This document shows positions 1 to 6,267 of a stretch of DNA of 8,804 nt, in pieces. Numbering within the stretch: the first letter of the stretch is position 1; each line of letters opens with the position of its first letter. The translations under genes and the position numbers were made by a program. The stretch is from positions 1-8,804 of the forward strand of contig CAAELW010000055.1 in assembly GCA_900756875.1 (NCBI GenBank), in the 5' to 3' direction. The notes below the pieces were generated by a model. That model did not search any database. It was not told the origin of the DNA and saw only the letters and a list, made by a program, of their open reading frames with translations. This stretch comes from Pasteurellaceae bacterium. GTDB lineage: Bacteria > Pseudomonadota > Gammaproteobacteria > Enterobacterales > Pasteurellaceae.

Positions 1-181
1 CTTCAATAGCCTTGCTATAAAGATAAACATTATCCTCAAACTCAGAATCCTCAAACCACCAAGGAAAATATTCCAACTCATTTATCTTTTCCATATTACT
101 TGATAAATCAATATAAGACTGAGGAAACTTAAAGTTTTCAGGTAATTGTTCTTTGGGATATAAATTAAATTTAGTTTGCAT
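1..181 (-). CDS. Unrecognised protein, N-terminal 60 residues only (gene cut by the window edge)
   Basis: An open frame starts at an ATG (181-179) and reads without a stop to the left edge, giving 60 residues that begin MQTKFNLYPKEQLPENFKFP. A good ribosome binding site, TGGAG, lies about 5 bases before the ATG, which is the main reason to believe it. The protein is rich in aromatic and acidic residues (a PWWFEDSEFED stretch around residues 40-50) and has no signal peptide or membrane segment in the visible part. I do not recognise the family. The style of sequence resembles small cytosolic immunity-type proteins, but that is only an impression. G+C is about 29%, clearly lower than the importer genes beside it, which hints at a separate origin. 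It lies downstream of the importer operon on the same strand, separated by a strong terminator, so it probably has its own promoter; none is convincing in 182-260. Confidence 0.6.
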   Translation of the reverse strand, partial: MQTKFNLYPKEQLPENFKFPQSYIDLSSNMEKINELEYFPWWFEDSEFEDNVYLYSKAIE

Positions 182-260
182 AATTACTCCACAATTATGA
201 TTCATCTGTAAAAATAAGTAATCTTTTATCTAAGTTTTCAAGTCTATGCAAGAAAAATCA

Positions 261-290
261 TAAAAAAATAACCGCACTTTAAAGTGCGGT
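261..290 (-). terminator. Terminator of the importer operon made of two opposed DNA-uptake sequences
   Basis: Positions 271-290 are a perfect 20-base palindrome, ACCGCACTTTAAAGTGCGGT, formed by two uptake cores (271-279 and 282-290) in opposite orientation. On the minus strand it is followed by TATTTTTTTA, the shape of a Rho-independent terminator. The centre cannot pair tightly, so the real hairpin is about 7 bp with a loop of about 6. It begins 30 bases after the DppF-like stop codon. Paired uptake sequences used as terminators are well known in Haemophilus. Confidence 0.85.
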
Positions 291-319
291 CATAAACTAG
301 GATGTTTTATTCATTCGTT

Positions 320-1132
320 TTATAACAACGATGGTGTAACACCGAGTAATTTTCGGGTGTAGTCCACGGTTGGGTGGTTGAAAATATCTTCAGTGCTACC
401 CGTTTCCAAAATTTGACCGCCGTACATCACGACAATACGGTCAGATACTTGGCGTACAGTTTGGATATCGTGAGAGATAAACACCATGGCAAGATTGAGT
501 TCTTTTTTCAAATCCGCCAATAAGTTTAGCACTTGAGCACGAACGGATACGTCTAATGCAGAAGTCGGCTCATCCGCCACAATCAGTTTTGGATTCAGCG
601 CTAAAGCACGTGCAATCGCCACACGTTGTTTTTGCCCGCCCGATAAACGAGTTGGCTCAACTTGTGCTGCAGAACGAGGTAAACCTACGCGAGAAAGCAA
701 ATCATACACACGTTTTTCCCGTTCATGGGGTTGTAACACATTGTGAATATCCATTGGGTCACGCAAAATATCCAACACTTTCATACGAGGATTCAGTGCC
801 GTTGCTGGGTCTTGGAAAATGACCGACACTTGGCGACCGAATTGTTTTCTCGCTTCTGAGCTACCATATTGCATTTGTAAACCGTTGAATTTCACTAAAC
901 CTGATGTTGGTTTAAGAAGGCCAATAATCACGTTGGCTAAGGTAGATTTCCCGCAGCCAGACTCCCCAACTAAACCAATGGTTTCTCCTGCTTTAATGCC
1001 AAGACTCACATTATTTACTGCTGTGAATTTTTTACGTCCAAACAATGAACCGTCGCGAGAAGGAAATTGCACCACGATATTTTCTAAATCGATGATGTTT
1101 TGTTCTTTAATGACTTTAATACTACTGCTCAT
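320..1132 (-). CDS. ABC importer ATP-binding subunit, DppF/OppF-like, short form
   Basis: This is a cytoplasmic ATPase that should power a peptide-type (PepT family) importer, working as a pair with the ATPase half of the fused protein encoded just upstream. All nucleotide-binding motifs are intact: Walker A GESGCGKS (56-63), Q-loop glutamine in FQDP (107), signature LSGGQ (163-167), Walker B LIVADEP (183-189) with catalytic Glu188, D-loop SALD (191-194) and switch His221. At 270 residues it is shorter than the usual 320-330: it stops about 18 residues after the NHPTVDYTRKLL motif and lacks the C-terminal extension (oligo_HPY region) with the conserved cysteines. The ATG at 1132-1130 lies one base after the preceding stop codon. 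Its ribosome binding site AAAGGAG (1139-1145) sits inside the end of that gene, so translation is probably coupled. The subunit assignment is firm; the substrate is unknown. Confidence 0.92.
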   Translation of the reverse strand: MSSSIKVIKEQNIIDLENIVVQFPSRDGSLFGRKKFTAVNNVSLGIKAGETIGLVGESGCGKSTLANVIIGLLKPTSGLVKFNGLQMQYGSSEARKQFGRQVSVIFQDPATALNPRMKVLDILRDPMDIHNVLQPHEREKRVYDLLSRVGLPRSAAQVEPTRLSGGQKQRVAIARALALNPKLIVADEPTSALDVSVRAQVLNLLADLKKELNLAMVFISHDIQTVRQVSDRIVVMYGGQILETGSTEDIFNHPTVDYTRKLLGVTPSLL

Positions 1133-1133
1133 A

Positions 1134-3110
1134 TTATGCTCCTTTCGCTTCCGTTACAGGCTTAGCTAGATGAGAAGCCCACAAGTGAGACGGTTCGCCT
1201 TCCACAGCGGTTAATACCAATTTTTGTTCCGGATTTGCATCTGGTCGCAATGAACGACTAGCAAAACGGTCACCTGTAGCAAAATCGTAAGGCGATGGTA
1301 CGCTGCCCGGAATTTGATATAAACGTTTTGCACGGACTTCGGTTGAAAGGACAGAACCCAATAAGCCACGTGTATATTCGTGAGTTGGATTGGCAAGCAA
1401 TAAGGATGTTGGTGCCATTTCGACCACTTGTCCTGCATACATTACGGTAATGTGGTGAGCTAACTGTGCAACCAATGCTAAATCATGGCTGACAAACACC
1501 ATCGCAAACCCAAGTTTTTCACGTAATTCATTTAATAATTTCACTACTTCAGCTTGAACGGTTACGTCTAATGCGGTTGTTGGTTCATCAGCGATTAATA
1601 ATTTCGGCTCACGAGTTAATGCCATTGCAATCACCACACGTTGACGTTGACCACCAGAAAGTTCGTGTGGATAACGATTCAAGACTTTTTCAGGATCAAG
1701 GTGTACCCATTCCAACAGTTTTTCTGCGGTATGGTGGCTGCCACGTTTAATGAGCTGTGCCATTTGATCTTTGATACGCATTGATGGGTTTAATGCACTT
1801 AAAGAGTCTTGGTAAATCATCGCAATTTCAGAACCACGCAATTCACTTAGATTGTTAGCGTTAAGTAAACTGTGTTGTTTACCACTGCGGTCGGTGAAAA
1901 GCACTTCCCCAGTGATTTTTGCTGTTTTTGGTAACAAGCCCATGATAGAGAATGCTGTAATGGATTTACCACAACCAGACTCACCTACTAACCCCATAGT
2001 TTCCCCTTCATTTACGGTGAAGCTGATATTATCGACCAATGGAATTTCACCATAACGATTCGGGAAACGGATTGATAAGTTTTTCACTTGTAAAATTGGT
2101 TTTGCATTTTGATTTAACTGCATACGATTCGTACGGGTGATTTCTTTTTCATGTAATTTGAGTAAGTAACGTTTTAATGCTAGACCTTCAGCAAGTGCTT
2201 CTTGGACGTCGGTAGAGAGACGTTCATCTGATTTGCCTTCTGGTTTTTTACCACCTTTTAAGCGCGGGTTAACCAAGGCATCGGTGAGCCCTTCCGCCAA
2301 AATATTTAAGGCTAATACGGTTAAAAGAATCATGACACCCGCAAAGGTTGTTGCCCACCATGCACCGTTTAATACGATGTTACGACCTTCAGAAAGAATG
2401 TTACCCCATGAAGGATGTGGTGGTTGTACACCAGCGCCCAAGAAAGAAAGTGAGGCTTCGAATACAATGGCATCTGCTACCATTACCGTTGCGAAGACTA
2501 AAACCGGTGCAGCGGTATTACGTACAACGTGTTTGAGAAGAATATAAGTACGGCTACCACCAATAACGCGTTCAGCACGCACATAGTCTTCATCCCATTG
2601 TGATACCACATTCGCACGAACCACACGAGCGAGTTGCGGAGTATAAACCACAGCAATGGTGATAATAATAACCGGCACTGAGTTACCAAAGGTTGCTAAT
2701 AACACTGCCGCTAATGCGATACCTGGGAAGGCCATTAAAATATCCATTAAGCGCATAATGATTTCATTGCCCCATTTCTCGGATGTGGCTGCAGTTGCAC
2801 CTAAAATACTACCGAAAATAATGGCGCAAGCTACCGCACCTAAACCGATAAATAAGGACGTTTGGGCACCATAAACAATACGAGAGAAAATATCACGACC
2901 AAGTCGATCAGTCCCAAACCAATATTCCGCACTTGGAGCACGCATACGTGCGATCACTTCTAATGGATCATGTGTTGCTACCCAAGGGGCAAATACCGCC
3001 ACTAAAGCAACGAAAATTAAGAATAATAATGAAATTTTTGATGCGGTGGAAAGTGCTCGGAATCTCGCACCGCTTGCAGCTAATCGATCTGCTAAACCTT
3101 GACGAAACAT
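1134..3110 (-). CDS. Fused ABC importer permease (DppC-like) and ATPase (DppD-like)
   Basis: One 658-residue protein joins two subunits that are usually separate. Residues 1-285 are a DppC/OppC-type inner-membrane permease: N-terminal segment (about 27-45), the YWFGTDRLGRDIFSRI motif (63-78), further membrane helices, and the coupling-loop region DYVRAERVIGGS (175-186). A charged linker (about 285-335) follows. Residues 336-590 are the ATPase: Walker A GESGCGKS (376-383), Q434, LSGGQ (484-488), Walker B LLIADEP (504-510) with Glu509, ALD (513-515) and His542. A C-terminal extension keeps the PGSVPSP motif, but the usual GCxFxxRC cysteines are replaced (GDRFASRS, 613-620). The internal ATG at 2123 has no ribosome binding site, supporting a true fusion. 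The start ATG (3110-3108) shares one base with the preceding stop (TAATG), implying coupled translation. Family assignment is firm; the transported substrate is unknown. Confidence 0.93.
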   Translation of the reverse strand: MFRQGLADRLAASGARFRALSTASKISLLFLIFVALVAVFAPWVATHDPLEVIARMRAPSAEYWFGTDRLGRDIFSRIVYGAQTSLFIGLGAVACAIIFGSILGATAATSEKWGNEIIMRLMDILMAFPGIALAAVLLATFGNSVPVIIITIAVVYTPQLARVVRANVVSQWDEDYVRAERVIGGSRTYILLKHVVRNTAAPVLVFATVMVADAIVFEASLSFLGAGVQPPHPSWGNILSEGRNIVLNGAWWATTFAGVMILLTVLALNILAEGLTDALVNPRLKGGKKPEGKSDERLSTDVQEALAEGLALKRYLLKLHEKEITRTNRMQLNQNAKPILQVKNLSIRFPNRYGEIPLVDNISFTVNEGETMGLVGESGCGKSITAFSIMGLLPKTAKITGEVLFTDRSGKQHSLLNANNLSELRGSEIAMIYQDSLSALNPSMRIKDQMAQLIKRGSHHTAEKLLEWVHLDPEKVLNRYPHELSGGQRQRVVIAMALTREPKLLIADEPTTALDVTVQAEVVKLLNELREKLGFAMVFVSHDLALVAQLAHHITVMYAGQVVEMAPTSLLLANPTHEYTRGLLGSVLSTEVRAKRLYQIPGSVPSPYDFATGDRFASRSLRPDANPEQKLVLTAVEGEPSHLWASHLAKPVTEAKGA

Positions 3111-4063
3111 TATAGACTCCGAATTTTAGGGTTAATCAACACATAGAGAATATCAACGATAATATTCACTAAAACGAAGGTAAAAGCGATTGTCAGAACC
3201 ACACCTTGTACTAAGTGTAAGTCGTGATTGACGATACCGTTAAAAATCAATTTGCCCATGCCCGGTAAGTCAAAGATTTGTTCGATAACTACCGCACCAC
3301 CAAGTAAGTAACCTACACGTAAGCCTAATACAGTCACAGGTGTAATTAAGGCATTGCGTAATACATTGTGACGAATAACGGTTGCATAAGGCACACCGTT
3401 ACCAATCGCGGTTCTCACATAATCTTTATCCATTTCTTCTACCATGGTTGTACGCACCACACGAATTAATGACGCACATACTGGCACGGCAAGCGCAAGA
3501 GATGGCAAAATCATGGAATTGATATACCCCATTGGGCTTTCGCTGAATGGCACAAAACCACCAGAAGGCAACCAATCTAATTCCAAAGAGAACCATTGAA
3601 TAAGTAAGATACCTAACCAGAATGATGGTGTCGCAACCGCTGCAACAGAGATTAAACGAATCACTTGGTCTACCCAGCTATCACGATAAAGCGCGGCTAG
3701 TACACCTAATGAGAAAGAGACTACTGCCGCAAACACCACGCCAATTAAGGTAAGCTGTAAAGTGATTGGGAAAGATTTCGCTAGCATGCTACTGATTGGT
3801 AATTCTGGTGGCATAGTCACACCAAAATCCAATACAAGTAAATGACCTAAGAAACGAAAATATTGAACAAAGAGTGGATCATTTAAGCCATGTGATTCGC
3901 GGTAAAGTTGTTTTGCCGCTTCACTAGCACTTTCACCCAATGCCACCGTAGCAGGATCACCTGGTGTGAATTGAAGCACCACAAAAACGAGTGCTGTTAC
4001 ACCAAGAATCATGACTGGCAAGGCCATCAATCGGCGTAACAATAACCGAAGTATCATTTCCAT
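3110..4063 (-). CDS. ABC importer permease, DppB/OppB-like
   Basis: This 317-residue inner-membrane protein should form the translocation channel with the permease half of the fused protein. It has the hallmarks of the DppB branch: an N-terminal membrane helix (about 13-31), then FTPGDPA (32-38), a periplasmic region before helix two, the cytoplasmic coupling loop around DYVRTAIGNGVPYATVIRHN (214-233), and EQIFDLPGMGKL (261-272). About six membrane helices can be seen (near 13-31, 100-122, 135-160, 185-203, 240-262, 286-310), the usual number. The length is close to the family norm of 306-339. The start ATG (4063-4061) is preceded by TAGGAGAAG at good spacing; the second Met (residue 3) is less well placed. 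It is the first gene of the three-gene operon, with its own CRP-type promoter upstream. Substrate unknown. Confidence 0.93.
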   Translation of the reverse strand: MEMILRLLLRRLMALPVMILGVTALVFVVLQFTPGDPATVALGESASEAAKQLYRESHGLNDPLFVQYFRFLGHLLVLDFGVTMPPELPISSMLAKSFPITLQLTLIGVVFAAVVSFSLGVLAALYRDSWVDQVIRLISVAAVATPSFWLGILLIQWFSLELDWLPSGGFVPFSESPMGYINSMILPSLALAVPVCASLIRVVRTTMVEEMDKDYVRTAIGNGVPYATVIRHNVLRNALITPVTVLGLRVGYLLGGAVVIEQIFDLPGMGKLIFNGIVNHDLHLVQGVVLTIAFTFVLVNIIVDILYVLINPKIRSL

Positions 4064-4098
4064 CTGACTTCTCCTATTCTAGCCTGAGAAATTCGTTA

Positions 4099-4115
4099 GC
4101 TTCAAAAAATGAAGC
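4099..4115 (-). other. Leader hairpin of the importer operon
   Basis: In the predicted 83-base leader, GCTTCA and TGAAGC form a 6-bp stem around a five-base T loop on the minus strand. A similar hairpin occupies the equivalent place in the binding-protein leader, although the stem bases differ. It is not followed by an uninterrupted T tract of terminator type, so it may be an mRNA stability or translation element. Function is unknown. Confidence 0.35.
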
Positions 4116-4145
4116 AAAACAATCAAATTCAAAAACAAAATGAAT

Positions 4146-4181
4146 TACAGTAATCATAGTGTTCAGCCTAAGCCCTGTCAA
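4146..4181 (-). promoter_or_regulatory. Promoter of the importer permease/ATPase operon
   Basis: On the minus strand a perfect -35 TTGACA (4181-4176) is followed after 17 bases by TATGAT (4158-4153), predicting a start near 4146 and a leader of about 83 bases. Spacing is optimal and five of six -10 bases match. It lies downstream of the binding-protein terminator, so the operon need not depend on read-through from that gene. Confidence 0.7.
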
Positions 4182-4209
4182 TCCAAGTACATAGAGCAAA
4201 ATTCAAATC

Positions 4210-4225
4210 TGTGATCGGCTTCACA
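4210..4225 (-). promoter_or_regulatory. CRP-cAMP binding site of the importer operon promoter
   Basis: TGTGATCGGCTTCACA is a perfect match to the TGTGA-N6-TCACA CRP box. Its centre (4217.5) is about 71.5 bases before the predicted start, one of the standard helical-phase positions for class I activation. Having T rather than C at the fourth core position's neighbour (TGTGA, not TGCGA) marks it as an ordinary CRP site rather than a Sxy-dependent competence site. Confidence 0.8.
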
Positions 4226-4283
4226 AAGATTTTTTTGAAATGAAATTGAGAGAAAAAATGATTAAAAAATAGAGAGAAAAATG

Positions 4284-4292
4284 ACCGCACTT
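4284..4292 (-). repeat. DNA-uptake signal sequence (Hin type)
   Basis: The exact core AAGTGCGGT on the minus strand continues with TCATTTTTC and, one turn later, ATTTTTT. This matches the known extended uptake consensus, in which two AT-rich blocks follow the core at helical spacing. The surrounding sequence contains a 13-14 base direct repeat (GAGAGAAAAA(A)TGA at 4248-4261 and 4272-4284) that supplies those AT-rich blocks. Confidence 0.9.
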
Positions 4293-4310
4293 TGGTGTTA
4301 AAAAGAAAGA

Positions 4311-4337
4311 AAAAAGGCTGTTGATTGCTCAACAGCC
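4311..4337 (-). terminator. Rho-independent terminator of the binding-protein gene
   Basis: GGCTGTTGA (4316-4324) pairs perfectly with TCAACAGCC (4329-4337), a 9-bp stem with a 4-base loop. On the minus strand it is followed by TTTTTTCTTTCTTTTT. It starts 24 bases beyond the binding-protein stop codon and separates this gene from the permease operon, which has its own promoter further on. Confidence 0.9.
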
Positions 4338-4361
4338 AAAACATTAAATTAAAAAGTGCTT

Positions 4362-5960
4362 TTATTTACGGCCCACACCGAGGAAAGATAAACCGGTTGT
4401 CGCCAATGGTTGATAGCCTTCAAGGCTGCTATCATCCCATGCAGAAGGAAGTTTACGATGAACAATCGGATAAAGTGGTACTTCAGCCGCAATAATGTTA
4501 ATCGCTTCTTCCCATGATTTTTTCGCTTCAGCGTGATCTTTTGCTCTCACTGCTGCATTGAGTAATTCAGTCACTTTCGCAAATTCAGGGGTATTACTCC
4601 AGCGGAAACGACGTTTCGGCCATACATCACCACGATACCACCAGCTTAAAAGCAAGTCTAAGTCATTACCAAACACTGATGGGTCACCCGGAGCGATTGC
4701 CACTTCATATACACCTGGATCTACGTTGTTGCTGTATAACGCACCTGATTGTAAGTGTTGTAAAGTCACTTTCACACCTGGAATCTTGTTCCAAGACTCT
4801 AAAATTAACGGTGCAGATTCTTTCACCCAGTCATGATCGGTTGCAAGCAATTCAAATTTAAGCTCAGTTACACCGGCTTCTTTTAATAATGCCGCTGCTT
4901 TTTCCGGATCATAAGGATATTGAGTTGATGCCTTAATATAATCAGGGTGAGTCGTTTGTAAGTATGATGTTGCAGCTTCTGCATTACCATCAAATACAAT
5001 ATCAACAAGTTTGTCAGTGTTTAAACCATAGTGTAACGCTTGACGTACTTTTGGATTGTTAAACGGTGCTTTTTCACAGTTAAACATTAAGAATAGCAAG
5101 CCGAAAGATTGAACGGATTGCACTTGTTGTTTTTTGTTTTTCAAGCGACTAATGTCTAAATAAGGCACGCTTTCCATTGCTTGAGTACGTTTAGACTCTT
5201 GTGCAGTTACACGAGCTGCGGCATCAGAAAGTAATAACCAAGACATTTTTTCAACTTGCGCTGGATATTTACCATTGTAAGGTTCATAAGCTTCAAAGAC
5301 GATTTTGTCATCTTTCACTGCTGAAACAAATTTGAATGGACCAGAACCAACTGGGTGCGCATCAAATGCAGATTGACCGACTTTGTCGATTACGTGTTTC
5401 GGTACAATTTTTACGCAAGTTAAGCGGTTAGCAAATAAAGCAAATGGATATTTCAATTTAAATTCCACCACTTTATCGTCTACAGCTTTCACACTTTCAA
5501 TGAAATCAATAAACATCACAAATAATGATTTATTGGCTGGATCCATAATACGATTGAAAGAATACACAACGTCTTCAGTGGTGACTGGTGCGCCATCATG
5601 GAAGGTGGCGCCTTCACGTAAAGTAATGCGCCATGTTGTTTCATCAACTTGTTCTGGCTCTTTTCCTGCTAAAGCAAGATAAGGTTCACGAGTTGCAGGA
5701 TGCAAATCCACCAAACCTTCAAAAATGTGCAAGTTTGCTGCATAAGGTGAAGCACCACTTGATGTCATTGGGTCAAAACCGGTGGAAAGCGGATAAGCAA
5801 TCCCCGCTTCAATAGTTTTACCTTTAATTTCTGCAGCAAAGGCTTTTGGTGCAAATGTGCCTAATGTGCCACTAAATGCAAGACCTGCCCCCACGCCAGC
5901 CATAAGTTTCATAAAATGACGACGAGATTCATTAGTTTCAAAGGAAAAATGCTTTGTCAT
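4362..5960 (-). CDS. Tat-exported solute-binding protein of a peptide-type ABC importer
   Basis: A 532-residue periplasmic binding protein of the SBP_bac_5 (DppA/OppA/NikA) family, expected to capture the ligand and deliver it to the importer encoded downstream. The family motif [16 protein letters not shown] is at 120-135, and the length is typical. The N-terminus carries a twin-arginine signal: SRRHFMK (12-18) fits S-R-R-x-F-L-K, followed by a weakly hydrophobic Gly/Ala segment, then Pro38-Lys39 and a likely cleavage site after AFA (40-42). I chose the ATG at 5960-5958 because AGGAG lies 6 bases before it; the longer frame up to 6047 adds 29 residues with no such site and would bury the signal peptide. 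There is no lipobox cysteine, so it should be soluble in the periplasm. It is transcribed separately from the permease genes by a CRP-type promoter. Peptide is the default ligand; nickel, haem or glutathione cannot be excluded. Confidence 0.92.
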   Translation of the reverse strand: MTKHFSFETNESRRHFMKLMAGVGAGLAFSGTLGTFAPKAFAAEIKGKTIEAGIAYPLSTGFDPMTSSGASPYAANLHIFEGLVDLHPATREPYLALAGKEPEQVDETTWRITLREGATFHDGAPVTTEDVVYSFNRIMDPANKSLFVMFIDFIESVKAVDDKVVEFKLKYPFALFANRLTCVKIVPKHVIDKVGQSAFDAHPVGSGPFKFVSAVKDDKIVFEAYEPYNGKYPAQVEKMSWLLLSDAAARVTAQESKRTQAMESVPYLDISRLKNKKQQVQSVQSFGLLFLMFNCEKAPFNNPKVRQALHYGLNTDKLVDIVFDGNAEAATSYLQTTHPDYIKASTQYPYDPEKAAALLKEAGVTELKFELLATDHDWVKESAPLILESWNKIPGVKVTLQHLQSGALYSNNVDPGVYEVAIAPGDPSVFGNDLDLLLSWWYRGDVWPKRRFRWSNTPEFAKVTELLNAAVRAKDHAEAKKSWEEAINIIAAEVPLYPIVHRKLPSAWDDSSLEGYQPLATTGLSFLGVGRK

Positions 5961-6018
5961 ACTAAACTCCTGATGAGTAATAAAATCATATTTTTGGTTT
6001 TTAAACCTAGCCAAACAT

Positions 6019-6034
6019 TTCATTCGAAAATGAA
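6019..6034 (-). other. Leader hairpin of the binding-protein gene
   Basis: On the minus strand TTCATT and AATGAA form a 6-bp stem closed by a TTCG (UUCG) loop in the predicted 107-base leader. The UUCG tetraloop is an unusually stable RNA loop, although its stabilising effect depends partly on the closing pair, which is not the optimal C-G here. A comparable hairpin is present in the duplicated leader of the permease operon. Confidence 0.4.
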
Positions 6035-6066
6035 GTAAAGCAATCAAATCTTAGAATAAAATGATT

Positions 6067-6103
6067 TGTATCAATCATAATCATCTTCGATTCATTCTGT
6101 CAA
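6067..6103 (-). promoter_or_regulatory. Promoter of the binding-protein gene
   Basis: On the minus strand a perfect -35 TTGACA (6103-6098) is followed after 18 bases by TATGAT (6079-6074), predicting a start near 6067 and a leader of about 107 bases. The -10 and downstream sequence are homologous to the promoter of the permease operon (41 of 55 bases identical between 6026-6080 and 4105-4159, no gaps). Confidence 0.7.
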
Positions 6104-6120
6104 AGGGGAAATATTGAATG

Positions 6121-6136
6121 TGTGATCTACTTCACA
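6121..6136 (-). promoter_or_regulatory. CRP-cAMP binding site between the binding-protein gene and dps
   Basis: TGTGATCTACTTCACA matches TGTGA-N6-TCACA perfectly. Its centre (6128.5) is about 61.5 bases before the predicted start of the binding-protein gene, the textbook class I position. Its right half, TTCACA (6131-6136), can also act as the -35 of a rightward promoter toward dps, so the box may influence both genes. Confidence 0.82.
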
Positions 6137-6166
6137 GAGTTTTTTTCATAACTTATAATGAAAGTT
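6131..6166 (+). promoter_or_regulatory. Possible upstream promoter of dps overlapping the CRP box
   Basis: TTCACA (6131-6136, five of six to consensus) and a perfect TATAAT (6154-6159) are separated by exactly 17 bases, predicting a start near 6166 and a leader of about 150 bases before the Dps ATG. The -35 lies inside the right half of the CRP box, so bound CRP should interfere with it. The region is AT-rich, so a chance match is possible. Confidence 0.4.
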
Positions 6167-6191
6167 TTCAACTATGCATAATTTATTATAG

Positions 6192-6228
6192 ATAGATTTT
6201 AACTATTGAATCGCTAGATAATATGAAA
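6192..6228 (+). promoter_or_regulatory. OxyR-like binding site upstream of dps
   Basis: OxyR binds two copies of ATAGnTnnnAnCTAT spaced by 7 bases. Positions 6192-6206 read ATAGATTTTAACTAT, matching every defined base. After 7 bases the second copy (6214-6228) is CTAGATAATATGAAA, which keeps TAG and the central T and A but not the final CTAT. It ends at the base before the -35 of the proximal dps promoter, where an activator should sit. OxyR control of dps is established in enteric bacteria and reported in H. influenzae. Confidence 0.62.
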
Positions 6229-6264
6229 TAGCCATCAGAAAAAACGATGTTTATAATGACCGCA
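6229..6264 (+). promoter_or_regulatory. Proximal dps promoter
   Basis: TAGCCA (6229-6234, four of six) and a perfect TATAAT (6252-6257) are 17 bases apart, predicting a start near 6264 and a leader of about 52 bases. A weak -35 touching an OxyR-like site is typical of activator-dependent promoters. The predicted start falls inside a DNA-uptake core. Confidence 0.55.
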
Positions 6265-6267
6265 CTT
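6259..6267 (-). repeat. DNA-uptake signal sequence at the dps transcription start
   Basis: The exact core AAGTGCGGT on the minus strand, with the Hin-type TCA extension, lies between the dps -10 and its coding sequence. The AT-rich block that should follow the core coincides with the TATAAT of the promoter. Confidence 0.88.

Noticed and set aside
819..1169. Plus-strand open frames opposite the importer genes (for example 556-822, 819-1169, 2233-2547, 4558-4836, 5383-5682)
   Set aside because: They lie wholly antisense to well-recognised genes, lack ribosome binding sites and resemble no family.
4210..4225. Competence-type (Sxy-dependent, CRP-S) sites
   Set aside because: Both CRP boxes have TGTGA/TCACA halves, as in ordinary CRP sites, rather than the TGCGA core of competence promoters.
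5961..6047. Longer frame for the binding protein starting at 6047
   Set aside because: It adds 29 residues with no ribosome binding site, buries the Tat signal, and leaves almost no room after the predicted transcription start near 6067. The ATG at 5960 has AGGAG at ideal spacing.
320..6047. Naming the importer as dpp, opp, gsi, nik or haem-specific
   Set aside because: Family membership is clear, but no ligand-specific residue pattern can be read by eye, and the fusion and Tat signal do not match the standard E. coli systems.
6061..6090. Fur box over the -10 of the binding-protein promoter
   Set aside because: The minus strand reads GATGATTATGATTGATAC, which has some GAT-rich resemblance but too few matches to GATAATGATAATCATTATC, and the feature is not kept in the homologous permease promoter.
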